Shown here: positions 47,750 through 55,638 of the stretch, piece after piece
How the letters are laid out: the number at the start of each line of letters is the position of its first letter
Position numbering within the stretch: position 1 is the stretch's first letter
NCBI GenBank assembly: GCA_964482225.1
Contig: CAYZWT010000012.1
Location: forward strand, 46,623-110,622
Source: UBA1429 sp964482225
Lineage (GTDB): Bacteria > Chloroflexota > Anaerolineae > UBA1429
DNA: 64,000 nt
Direction: 5' to 3'
Notes under the pieces: generated by a model
What the model was told of the DNA's origin: nothing
Databases searched by the model: none
The model's input: only the letters and a program-made list of their open reading frames with translations
Program-made: the position numbers and the translations under genes

Positions 47750-48856
47750 ATGCGCATCGCCCTCTTGAGCCCCTATGACACCGGCTCTCACCAGGCCTGG
47801 CTGGCGGGCTATGTGCGGCATAGCGCCCACGAGATCGCGCCGCTGACGTTGCAGGGCCAGTTCTGGAAGTGGCGCATGCACGGCGGCGGCGTGACCCTGG
47901 CGCGCCACTATCGCGAGCAGGCCGTCGCCGCCGATCTATTGCTGGCCACAGACATGCTGGATCTGACGACCTTTCTGGCGCTGACCCGCGACCTGACCCA
48001 CGCCACGCCCGTGGCCCTCTACATGCACGAGAACCAGCTCACCTATCCCATGCGGCCCGGCGAGGCCCGCGACCTGCACTATGGCTTTATCAACTATGCG
48101 ACCATGCTCTGCGCCGACGCCATCTTGTTCAACTCGGCGTACCACCTCTCGTCCTGGTTCGAGGAGTTGCCGCGCCTGCTCAAGCATTTCCCCGACTATA
48201 ACGAGCTGAACACCATCCCCCTGCTGCGGGAGCGCAGCCGCGTGCTGCCCTTGGGGCTGGACCTGGCCCCGCTGGACGCCCACCGCCCCGCCGAGCCGCG
48301 CTCCGGCCCGCTGCTGATCCTCTGGAACCACCGCTGGGAGTATGACAAGCACCCGGCGCTCTTTTTCCAGGCCCTCTATGCCCTGCAAGAGCGCGGCCTG
48401 GATTTCCGCGTGGCGCTGCTGGGCGAGCACTTTGTGCGCACACCGCCCAAATTTGACGTCGCGCGGGAGCGGCTGGGGGAGCGCATCGTGCAGTTTGGCT
48501 ATGCCGATTCGCGGGCCGCCTACGCCCGTTGGCTCTGGCGCGCCGATCTGGTGGTGAGCACCGCCATCCACGAGTTCTTTGGCGCGGCGGTGGTCGAGGC
48601 CCTCTACTGCGGCTGCTACCCGCTGCTGCCCAACCGCCTCACCTATCCCCAGTTCATCCCCGCAGGGGATCGCGCCGCCTGCCTGTATGACACGGACGAG
48701 GGCCTGATTGAGCGGCTGGCCTGGGCCGCGACCCACGTGGACGCCGTGCGGGCGCGCTCCTGGCGGAACGTCGCAGCCGCCTACGACTGGGGCCACATGG
48801 CCCCGCTGTACGACGAGACGCTGGATCAGGTGGCCGTGCCGTCCCGCACACGCTAA
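47750..48856 (+). CDS. DUF3524 glycosyltransferase, tRNA-queuosine mannosyltransferase-like
   Basis: 368-aa GT-B-type glycosyltransferase. LLSPYDTGSHQAWLAGYVRHS matches the opening of the DUF3524 family. LYMHENQLTYPM follows, and the C-terminal half has LLILWNHRWEYDKHP, IVQFGYADSRAAYARWL and STAIHEFFGAAVVEALYCG with the donor-site Glu. Animal members mannosylate queuosine in tRNA-Asp (QTMAN); bacterial members are assumed to act on the same modified base. The ATG at 47750 is preceded by GAGAGGGAC. It may be co-transcribed with larC. Confidence 0.88.
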   Translation: MRIALLSPYDTGSHQAWLAGYVRHSAHEIAPLTLQGQFWKWRMHGGGVTLARHYREQAVAADLLLATDMLDLTTFLALTRDLTHATPVALYMHENQLTYPMRPGEARDLHYGFINYATMLCADAILFNSAYHLSSWFEELPRLLKHFPDYNELNTIPLLRERSRVLPLGLDLAPLDAHRPAEPRSGPLLILWNHRWEYDKHPALFFQALYALQERGLDFRVALLGEHFVRTPPKFDVARERLGERIVQFGYADSRAAYARWLWRADLVVSTAIHEFFGAAVVEALYCGCYPLLPNRLTYPQFIPAGDRAACLYDTDEGLIERLAWAATHVDAVRARSWRNVAAAYDWGHMAPLYDETLDQVAVPSRTR

Positions 48857-48885
48857 GCGCAGCCTCCTCCTCTGCGACGCTGCGG

Positions 48886-48956
48886 CTCTGCGGCTTGGCG
48901 TGAGATTCTCCGTGCCGATCCAGACCATCCTCGCGCAGAGACGCCAAGCCGCAGAG
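48886..48956. repeat. 16-bp inverted repeat with a nearby direct copy
   Basis: CTCTGCGGCTTGGCGT (48886-48901) is the exact reverse complement of 48941-48956. A variant copy, CCTGCGGCTCGGCGTGAGAT, follows at ~48978-48998. It may end transcription of the glycosyltransferase gene. Confidence 0.6.
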
Positions 48957-49006
48957 AGGATCAAGCAACTCTTCCCCCCTGCGGCTCGGCGTGAGATCCT
49001 CCTACT

Positions 49007-49084
49007 CGGCGAACGCCAGGATGCCAAAGCGCGCGGGGGTGTGAGAGTTGTTGCGCCCCGGCGGCGAGCGAGACGGACCATACG
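49007..49084 (-). pseudogene. Fragment of the CBM9-like gene
   Basis: On the minus strand it reads GRNNSHTPARFGILAFAE and a stop, matching the C-terminus of the intact protein at 50263 (GRNNFHTPARFGILEFVE). Upstream similarity breaks within ~10 codons with a frame change. It is a truncated duplicate about 1.2 kb from its parent. Confidence 0.75.
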
Positions 49085-49296
49085 CTGTAGATGGGGATCA
49101 GGAACGCCTACAGATGGTGAGTGACTGAGCTACTCGCGCAGCATCTGACCGCTCCCATGCCTGCGGGAGGATGCTGAACATCGCTTACTGAGCGCTACGC
49201 GCTCAAAAAAGCAAATACTACCCCGTTTTATAAGGCAAGAGCCCTGTTGTAGAAGGTATACCAAGGCTCGCTTCAACATCCTCGCCTGCGCTGCAC

Positions 49297-49326
49297 TTGA
49301 CGCCCTGTTGTCCACTGGGTTATAAT
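49297..49326 (+). promoter_or_regulatory. Promoter of the lipoprotein gene
   Basis: TTGACG (49297-49302), 18-base spacer, perfect TATAAT (49321-49326); start near 49333 and a ~110-nt leader. Confidence 0.7.
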
Positions 49327-49444
49327 GGTTCGAGTGAATGCACTGCAGCCAAGCAGTGCTTGTCCAGGACAGGGTGGGCAGCAGAGCCGGTACCACGCAC
49401 CATTCCTCGACAGGGAGAGTCGTCACAAAAAAGGAGAGCAGAGT

Positions 49445-50065
49445 ATGTTTCGGAAAAAGAGGACACTCATCGTCATGGCCCTGGGCTTGTGCGTCTGCGC
49501 CCTGGCCCTCATCGCCTGTGGCACAGAGTCTGATGAGGGGGGTGCAGTTGCCGAACAAAAGGCCGCCGCGACCCCAGCGGCCTCTCAATCGGGCACCGAG
49601 GCTGCTGATCCCATTGTCCCGTCGGGCTGGAAGACGGCCTCGGAAGGAGATTGGAGCTTTGACATTCCCGTAGACTGGGTTGAAGACTCGGGTATGTACT
49701 ATCCAGAGGAACTTGCCGATAGGCTTGCCGCTGGGGTCTGGCCGCATACCATTTGTCAGATCGGCAGCCGGGTGATCGCTTCGGACGGGACCGTGGAAGA
49801 CGAGTTGGAGGCGTTGTACGGTCCGGGTCCCTGGACCATGACTCCTGTGACGGTGTGCGACGCGGACGGCCACTTGCTAGAGGCAAGCGACGCAGGGCAA
49901 ATGTACCTGTCGCTCATCTTCGAGTTCGAGACGCTAACATCAACATCGACCGAGGAAGTGCCTGCCATTGAGGTCTTTAACTGCTCGGCGTCATCGTCCA
50001 GGTTCGGCCAGTACGAGGCTATCTTCCGGCGCATCCTCGAGTCCACGCGTTGTCGGGACGACTGA
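49445..50065 (+). CDS. Secreted lipoprotein of unknown function
   Basis: 206-aa protein with basic start MFRKKRTLIVMALG, hydrophobic stretch and lipobox LALIACG. A low-complexity linker (AAATPAASQSGTEAADP) follows, then a folded domain rich in aromatic residues: GWKTASEGDWSFDIPVDW, an opening seen in the PsbP-like or DUF1795-type domains of other surface lipoproteins, and SRFGQYEAIFRRILEST at the C-terminus. That domain similarity is by eye. AAGGAGAG precedes ATG 49445. Confidence 0.8.
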   Translation: MFRKKRTLIVMALGLCVCALALIACGTESDEGGAVAEQKAAATPAASQSGTEAADPIVPSGWKTASEGDWSFDIPVDWVEDSGMYYPEELADRLAAGVWPHTICQIGSRVIASDGTVEDELEALYGPGPWTMTPVTVCDADGHLLEASDAGQMYLSLIFEFETLTSTSTEEVPAIEVFNCSASSSRFGQYEAIFRRILESTRCRDD

Positions 50066-50151
50066 TCGCGTTTCTGGGAGATAGCGTGCAGAGACACTTT
50101 TGCAGAATGCCAAGGGCCTGAGTCGCGTTCGTTCGGCGAGCCGTATGCGAC

Positions 50152-50186
50152 CCGAGCGCCTGCCCGCTTTTCGGGCAGGCGCTCGG
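50152..50186. terminator. Long hairpin between convergent genes
   Basis: A perfect 15-bp stem (50152-50166 with 50172-50186), loop CTTTT. It lies between the lipoprotein and the minus-strand CBM9-like gene and can act for both; no T-run follows. Confidence 0.7.
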
Positions 50187-50262
50187 CTTGGTCATGGGCG
50201 AACCGCACCTGTATGCGCCGCGCTCGCCGCTCCTCTTGGCGTTCCCTGCACGAGACGCCCGC

Positions 50263-50922
50263 CTACTCGACAAACTCGAGGATGCCAAAGCGCGCGGGGG
50301 TGTGAAAGTTGTTGCGGCCCGGCGGCGACCAAGCGCTATACTCGTCGCCCGCGACGCCCCGGTCAATGCGGTACAGGTTCATGCGCCAGCGGTCGCCCAC
50401 CCGGGGCGGCAGGTGGGGCGCGGTCATAAAGTCGCTCATGGGCACGGCCAGCTCCACCGTCCAGGCCCGGTCAGGCGTGCCCCGCTGCGTGGGGTCGCCA
50501 TCCACCACCACCGCCGTCAGCAGCCCGACGCTGTCCCAATCCCACAGGCCCCGCTGCCGGTCGTCGCGCCAGAGCATGAACAGGTCCAGCACGGCGTTCA
50601 GCGGGCTGACCTCGATCTCCACATAGCCGTGGCCATCGCCATCGGCATCCACGAACAGCTCCACCACCTCCTGGTTATAGATGTCCCGGTCGCGCTCGGT
50701 GGTGACGCCCCAGATGTCGTCATCTTGGCACTCGAAGGCCGCATAGAGATAGTCGTCGTCCCAGAGGAGGCGGGCGCGGGTGGGCTGGCGGGGCGGCGCG
50801 CCGCTATCGGCCAGGGCCAGCTCAACGACGTCGGCCTCCTGCCAGGCGGGCTCGTCCAGCATACCATTGACGACGATGGGGCCGCACGCCCGGCGGCAGC
50901 GATAGACGGGCAGGGTATGCAT
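50263..50922 (-). CDS. CBM9-like carbohydrate-binding domain protein
   Basis: 219-aa protein. GPIVVNGMLDEPAWQEADVVEL is the standard opening of CBM9-like (DUF1083-type) domains. ARLLWDDDYLYAAFECQDDD, EVVELFVDADGDGHGYVEIEVSP and VELAVPMSDF are the other family blocks, and RWRMNLYRIDRGV is near the end. There is no signal peptide, so it is a single domain that may act inside the cell or be part of an unannotated enzyme system. AAAGGAG precedes ATG 50922. A truncated copy lies at 49007, and mobile element C is inserted upstream of the gene. Confidence 0.87.
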   Translation of the reverse strand: MHTLPVYRCRRACGPIVVNGMLDEPAWQEADVVELALADSGAPPRQPTRARLLWDDDYLYAAFECQDDDIWGVTTERDRDIYNQEVVELFVDADGDGHGYVEIEVSPLNAVLDLFMLWRDDRQRGLWDWDSVGLLTAVVVDGDPTQRGTPDRAWTVELAVPMSDFMTAPHLPPRVGDRWRMNLYRIDRGVAGDEYSAWSPPGRNNFHTPARFGILEFVE

Positions 50923-51312
50923 GGTGGGGCTCCTTTGGGTGGTGTGCTGGCCCAAGGATACCACGCGGGCGCGGCCGGGAAAAGGGTATCAGTTCAGAAT
51001 TGGGGGGAAAGCGGCCAACACGTTGTGGACGGCGGCGGCAACCCTTGGAGCGCGGGAGTCTCGCCCGCGTGCCGCCGACAGGCGGCTGATTTCGTACGGA
51101 GCCGAGTCCTGTGCAGTGCCTCGTTTTGGACAAAGCTGCGCTTTGTTGGCGGGCGAGTCGCCCGCCCTCCAACGCCTTGAGCGCACTTGGCTGTGAGCAC
51201 ACGGGGGCATGATCTCATCCCCCCAAGGCTGAATAGTTACGGAAAAGGGGCGGGAGCAGAATGCGCTTGTCGCCCTCGCCGATCTGGCTTACACTACGCG
51301 CGCACTGCGTGA
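50923..51312. other. Intergenic region dominated by a mobile element
   Basis: 390 bp between two divergent genes. Element C takes 255 bp of it (50986-51240). No convincing promoter was seen on either side, so the insertion may have displaced the upstream region of the CBM9-like gene. Confidence 0.6.
50986..51240. mobile_element. Non-autonomous inverted-repeat element, copy C (255 bp)
   Basis: The left end GTATCAGTTCAGAATTGGGG and a right inverted end (GTAACTATTCAGCCTTGGGG read on the other strand) are bounded by a perfect 8-bp duplication GGAAAAGG (50978-50985 and 51241-51248). The core has ACAAAGC/GCTTTGT and GGCGGGCG/CGCCCGCC hairpins shared with copy A. No transposase. Confidence 0.87.
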
Positions 51313-53460
51313 ATGGGAGGGACCGTGTGCACTTTGCGGCGTTGGTGGGGTCGAATCCGGTTTTGGCGCGTGGCCATCGCACTCGCGACCTTGGGCTCTG
51401 TCTTGATCTGGCGCCGCTTGCTGCTCGCGCTGCTGGGTCTGTTCCCCGCTTTCGAGTTCGATGCCGGCGCTGCTCGAGATATCGTAACTGTTGTGGGCTT
51501 GGTGATCGCAGCCGGCCAATTGTGGCTTGCCTTCTTCCCACGACGCAGCCCCCCGGAGCCCAAGCTCTTGCTCTGGAGCAGCCCCGAAGACGAGATCGCT
51601 CGCTGCAGCGACAGGGGCAAGACGGCTTGGGCGCCTCGCACCCCCAACCATGAGGGCTTTCTGGCCGAACACCCCCGCTTTTGCTTTCGGGACGCCGCCG
51701 GTGCGGGCAAGACGCGCGAAGCATTGGAGTTGATCCGCTGCACATCGGGCAAGCCTGTGCGCGGCTTGATAGTCCCGAACTGGGGCGCTCCTCACTTTGA
51801 GTCGGCGACGTCGCAACTGCTGGAGGCTGCCCTCGACAGCCTGGAACTGGGCAGCGGCCCCGTAGCGCTCTGGCTGGACGACCTGCACCAGCCCCTCCAA
51901 GCCAGGAGCAGAGAGCGGATCATTGAGCTACTGGAGATGCTTGAGGAGCGGCTGGACGGCCAGCTTCTGGTAGCGGCCACATCGCGCCAGGACGCCGCAC
52001 TGGGAAAGTGGCAGGATTGCCTCAATAGCCACGAAATCGCCGTGCTGAGTCTAGAGGCCCTGGAGCAGGGCAGCCTGCGGCAGTTAGCCGACAGCATGGC
52101 CGCAACAGTGGGTGTCACCCTGGACGACGACGCCCACGCCGCCCTCTGGGGCTGTCCTGATCATCGCCCCGAGCTGGTGCGTGCGGCCCTGCAGAGCCTG
52201 GCGTCGGACAGGATCACGGCACCCACGGGGGAGCAGCTCGCCGACAGGCTGCGGCGGGGCATGGCCGAGCTTTGGCAGCAGGAACGAAGAGAGTTGATCA
52301 GAGCGCATCCTGCTGTCGCGCCGCTATTGGAGGCGCTGGCCTTGTTCTACGCGGCGGGGCAGTACCCCGATGCACGGCTGGTCAGGGCAGTGGCTTTGCA
52401 GCGCACCACTGATTGGAGGCAGAAGCTGGCGCTGCGCCTGGGCGGCGCCGAGGCCGCCCTGCTGGCCCACCCCTACTTTGACCGCATTGAAGACCGGCTG
52501 GTCGGGGCCGAGGTCGCCCTGGAGAGCGTCTGGCAGGAGGAGGACGCCGCGCGAGAACTGGCGCGCTTTGTGGCCCGCTACCGCCGCCTGCTGCAGCGCC
52601 GCCCCTTGCAGCGGCTGAATAGCCTGCGAGAGGCTCAGAGCTGGCTGGCTGTAGGCTTGGGCATCGCCTTGAGCGAGAAAGCACGAGCACTGACCAAACT
52701 GGCTCGCTTTGATGACGCCTTGCCAGCTTATGACCGGGCCATCGTCCAATACGCCCGTGCTCTCCAGATTATGCCCGACCTTTGCGAAGCGGCCTACGAC
52801 TGGGGCAACGCTCTGGCAGACAAGGCGGGGGCGATGGCTAATCTGGAACACTTTGATGAAGCTCTAGTCACCTACGATGAAGCCTTTGCTCAGTACAGAC
52901 GCGCAATCCAGATTCAACCTAGGATGTCCACGGCCGTCGGATTCTGGGGTATCGCCTTGACCGATATGGCAGACTTGCTCGCCTCCTTGGACCGCTTCGA
53001 CGAGGCCCTGGCGGCCTATGCCAAAGCTGAGGCTAAGTACGATCACGCTCTACGAATCGAGCCCAATTATCACTTCGCAGCGCTCTTCTGGGGTGCTTGC
53101 CTGCAAAATAAGGCGGAGATGCTGGAGAGTTGCTCGCGTCAATGGGAGGCTTTGGACGCCTACCGCCAAGCCTGTCAGAAGTACAAACTTGCTTTACAGA
53201 TCGCCCCAGATGAATGTGGCGCAGCCTTCTTCTTGGCCTGCGCGCTGGACTACAAAGGCGAATTGCTCGCTTCTCTAGGATGCCACACCGAAGCCATCGC
53301 AAGCTACGACGAGTCCGAGGAGCAGCTCACTCACGTTCTGGAGATCAGACCCGATGACACCGCTGCTCAAGACAGGCTGGAAGTGGTGCGACTGATGCGC
53401 AGCGATCTCGAGAGTTTCCGAATAGGGACGGATGACTCAGAAAGAGAAGCGCTGCCTTAG
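51313..53460 (+). CDS. Membrane-anchored P-loop NTPase with TPR-like repeats
   Basis: 715-aa protein. Two N-terminal hydrophobic segments (~18-44 and ~56-76) suggest membrane anchoring. A P-loop NTPase follows: Walker A FRDAAGAGKTREALEL (~125-140), Walker B PVALWLDDLHQPL (~183-195) and a sensor-like LLVAATSRQD (~218-227). Residues ~425-690 carry about five helical repeats of TPR type (FDDALPAYDRAIVQYARALQI; FDEALVTYDEAFAQYRRAIQI; FDEALAAYAKAEAKYDHALRI). This architecture resembles STAND NTPases, which act as switches in signalling or phage defence. No effector domain or operon partner is visible. The start has GGGAGGGACC upstream. Confidence 0.8.
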   Translation: MGGTVCTLRRWWGRIRFWRVAIALATLGSVLIWRRLLLALLGLFPAFEFDAGAARDIVTVVGLVIAAGQLWLAFFPRRSPPEPKLLLWSSPEDEIARCSDRGKTAWAPRTPNHEGFLAEHPRFCFRDAAGAGKTREALELIRCTSGKPVRGLIVPNWGAPHFESATSQLLEAALDSLELGSGPVALWLDDLHQPLQARSRERIIELLEMLEERLDGQLLVAATSRQDAALGKWQDCLNSHEIAVLSLEALEQGSLRQLADSMAATVGVTLDDDAHAALWGCPDHRPELVRAALQSLASDRITAPTGEQLADRLRRGMAELWQQERRELIRAHPAVAPLLEALALFYAAGQYPDARLVRAVALQRTTDWRQKLALRLGGAEAALLAHPYFDRIEDRLVGAEVALESVWQEEDAARELARFVARYRRLLQRRPLQRLNSLREAQSWLAVGLGIALSEKARALTKLARFDDALPAYDRAIVQYARALQIMPDLCEAAYDWGNALADKAGAMANLEHFDEALVTYDEAFAQYRRAIQIQPRMSTAVGFWGIALTDMADLLASLDRFDEALAAYAKAEAKYDHALRIEPNYHFAALFWGACLQNKAEMLESCSRQWEALDAYRQACQKYKLALQIAPDECGAAFFLACALDYKGELLASLGCHTEAIASYDESEEQLTHVLEIRPDDTAAQDRLEVVRLMRSDLESFRIGTDDSEREALP

Positions 53461-53520
53461 GCCCCCGAGCATCCTACTACATGAAAGTGTCAGCGAAAGG
53501 CTAGGGATCGCCTCCCCCCA

Positions 53521-53549
53521 TTGACGCCCCGCCCCGTTTCGGCTATCGT
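53521..53549 (+). promoter_or_regulatory. Promoter of the glycosidase gene
   Basis: TTGACG (53521-53526), 17-base spacer, TATCGT (53544-53549); start near 53556. Confidence 0.5.
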
Positions 53550-53586
53550 TGCCTCGTCCGCCACACCCGAAACGGAGGCACAGCCC

Positions 53587-55578
53587 ATGCACCCGCTCCC
53601 CATGCGGCAGGTCCATCTCGATTTTCACACCGCCGGCCAGATCCCCGGCGTCGGCGCCGATTGGGACCCCGACGCGTTCATCGCTGCCCTGCAACGCGCC
53701 CACGTCAACTCGATCAACCTGTTTGCCCGCTGCCACCACGGTTATGTCTACTATTCGCCCACCCGCTTTACCCGCCACCCGTCGCTCACGTTTGACCTGC
53801 TGGGCGAGCAGGTGGCCGCCTGTCGCCGGGCCGGCATCGCCGCGCCCATCTATATGACCGTGGGCTGGGACGAGCTGGCCGCCCAGCAGCACCCCGAGTG
53901 GTTAGAGGTGACCCCCGAGGGCGTCCTGGGCCAGCACAGCCCGCTGGTGCCCGCCTGGCGCAAGCTCTGCCTCAACTCGCCCTACCTGGATTACGTCTGG
54001 GAGCAGACGGAGGAGATGATCGCCCATTTCGAGGGCGACGTGGATGGCCTCTGGTTCGACATCATCCACCAGGGCGAATGCGTCTGCGCCCACTGCCGCC
54101 GCGACATGGCCCGCCTGAGGCTGGACGCCGCGTCCCCCGCCGACCGGCAGGCCTTTGCCCGGCAGGTGCGCGACGCCTGCCGCGAGAGGCTCTACCGCCA
54201 GGGCGTGGCCCGCGCGCCCGATGCCCAGGTCTTTTTCAACTCGGGCCACGTGGGGTACGACCAGACCATCCACTCGCTGGATACCTACACCCATTTCGAG
54301 CTGGAATCGCTGCCCAGCTCCGGCATCTGGGGCTATAACCACTATCCCATCAGCGTGCGCTATGCCCGCACCCTGGGCAGACCGCACCTGGGCATGACCG
54401 GCAAGTTCCACACCATGTGGGGCGACTTTTCCTCCTTCAAGAACCAGGCCGCTTTGGAGTTCGAGTGCTTTCAGATGCTGGCCAACGGCGCGGCCTGCTG
54501 CATCGGCGACCAACTGCATCCCCGGGGCGCCCTGAGCGCCCCCGTGTATGACCTGATCGGCCGGGTGTACGCCCAGGTGGAGGCCAAGGAGCCCTGGTGC
54601 GTGGGGGCCGAGCCCCTGGCCGAGATCGCCGTGTTCAATATCGAGGCCGTGGGCGCCGAGGATGGCCGAGTGGATACGTCCCACGCCGGGGCGCTGCGCA
54701 TCCTGCTGGAGGGGCACCACCAGTTCGATTTCGTAGACGAACGCGCCGATTGGAGCCGCTACCGGGTGCTGGTCTTTCCCGACAAGGCGCCCTTTGACGA
54801 GGCCCTGGCAGCGCGGGTGCGGGCCTACCTGGCCGGAGGCGGCAGCGTGATCGCCAGCCACCGCTCGGGCCTGCGTCCCGATGGGGGCGGGTTCGCCCTG
54901 GAGGCGTTTGGCGTCGAGCTGGCGGGCGTCGCGCCCTACGTCGCCGACTATCTGCGGCCCCTGCCTGCCCTGGGCGCGGACACAGAGGATACTGAGTATG
55001 TCATGTACGAGCGAGGGCTGGCGGTGCGGCCCGCCCAGGGGACCCAGGTCCTGGCCCAGGTCGTGGGCCCCTATTTCGACCGCGCCTGGGACCACTTTTG
55101 CTCCCACCGCCAGACGCCTATGGATCCCGACAACCCGCAAGCCTACCCCGCCATCACGCGCAACGCCCAGGGCAACGTGATCTATCTGGCGCACCCGGTG
55201 TTCCTGGGCTACCGGCAGCAGGCGCCCCTCTGGTACAAGCGGCTCGTGCTAGCGGCGCTGCGCCTGCTGCTGCCCGAGCCCCTAGTGACCACCGACGCCC
55301 CTAGCACGGCCCAGGTCACGCTGCTGCGCCAACCCGCCCAGGGCCGCACCGTGCTGCACCTGCTGCACTATATCCCCGAGCGCCGAGGACTGGAGTTCGA
55401 CACCATCGAGGACGTGATCCCGCTGCACGACGTGGCCGTGCGCCTGCGGCTGGACGCGGCGCCCCGGCGGGTGTACCTGGCCCCCCAGGGCGAGGCGCTG
55501 GCCCACAGCTATCGAGACGGTTATCTCCACGTAACCGTGCCCCGGGTGGTGGGGCACCAGATGGTGGTGGCCGAGTGA
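53587..55578 (+). CDS. GHL6-like glycoside hydrolase with beta-galactosidase trimerisation-like domain
   Basis: 663-aa predicted intracellular glycosidase. The N-terminal TIM barrel opens RQVHLDFHTAGQIPGVGADW and has INLFARCHHGYVYY, PIYMTVGWDELAA and GLWFDIIHQGECVCAHC (a candidate catalytic Asp and a Cys pair), as in hypothetical glycosyl hydrolase family 6 (GHL6). Residues ~340-480 (LAEIAVFNIEA, VLVFPDKAPFDEALAARVRAYLAGGGSVIA) look like the trimerisation domain of GH42 enzymes, followed by a beta-rich C-terminal end. GGAGG precedes ATG 53587. Two enolase-superfamily dehydratases follow, so the released sugar may enter an oxidative route. Substrate unknown. Confidence 0.78.
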   Translation: MHPLPMRQVHLDFHTAGQIPGVGADWDPDAFIAALQRAHVNSINLFARCHHGYVYYSPTRFTRHPSLTFDLLGEQVAACRRAGIAAPIYMTVGWDELAAQQHPEWLEVTPEGVLGQHSPLVPAWRKLCLNSPYLDYVWEQTEEMIAHFEGDVDGLWFDIIHQGECVCAHCRRDMARLRLDAASPADRQAFARQVRDACRERLYRQGVARAPDAQVFFNSGHVGYDQTIHSLDTYTHFELESLPSSGIWGYNHYPISVRYARTLGRPHLGMTGKFHTMWGDFSSFKNQAALEFECFQMLANGAACCIGDQLHPRGALSAPVYDLIGRVYAQVEAKEPWCVGAEPLAEIAVFNIEAVGAEDGRVDTSHAGALRILLEGHHQFDFVDERADWSRYRVLVFPDKAPFDEALAARVRAYLAGGGSVIASHRSGLRPDGGGFALEAFGVELAGVAPYVADYLRPLPALGADTEDTEYVMYERGLAVRPAQGTQVLAQVVGPYFDRAWDHFCSHRQTPMDPDNPQAYPAITRNAQGNVIYLAHPVFLGYRQQAPLWYKRLVLAALRLLLPEPLVTTDAPSTAQVTLLRQPAQGRTVLHLLHYIPERRGLEFDTIEDVIPLHDVAVRLRLDAAPRRVYLAPQGEALAHSYRDGYLHVTVPRVVGHQMVVAE

Positions 55579-55593
55579 GAATTGTGGATACGA

Positions 55594-55616
55594 GGGCGCG
55601 GCATGCCGCGCCCCAA
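55594..55616. repeat. REP-like palindrome, variant copy
   Basis: GGGCGCGGCATGCCGCGCCC is a perfect 20-bp palindrome followed by CCAACC. It matches the core of the other REP copies, with CG in place of CA at one step. It lies between the glycosidase and the first enolase-superfamily gene. Confidence 0.75.
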
Positions 55617-55638
55617 CCAAGCAATGAGGAGATAATCC

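Larger units (their letters stand above)
48857..49444. other. Intergenic region with inverted repeats, gene fragment and promoter
   Basis: 588 bp with no intact gene. It holds a 16-bp inverted repeat (48886-48956), a fragment of the CBM9-like gene (49007-49084), a lower-G+C stretch around 49190-49260 and the promoter of the lipoprotein at 49445. Confidence 0.6.

Noticed and set aside
46334..47908. Minus-strand open frame of 524 codons
   Set aside because: Antisense to the M42 peptidase and larC genes; its composition is low-complexity and larC and M42 motifs are clear on the plus strand.
47700..48000. A frameshifted LarC2 region after larC
   Set aside because: The sequence after the His-rich tail is fully taken by the glycosyltransferase start, with its own ribosome site and family motif.
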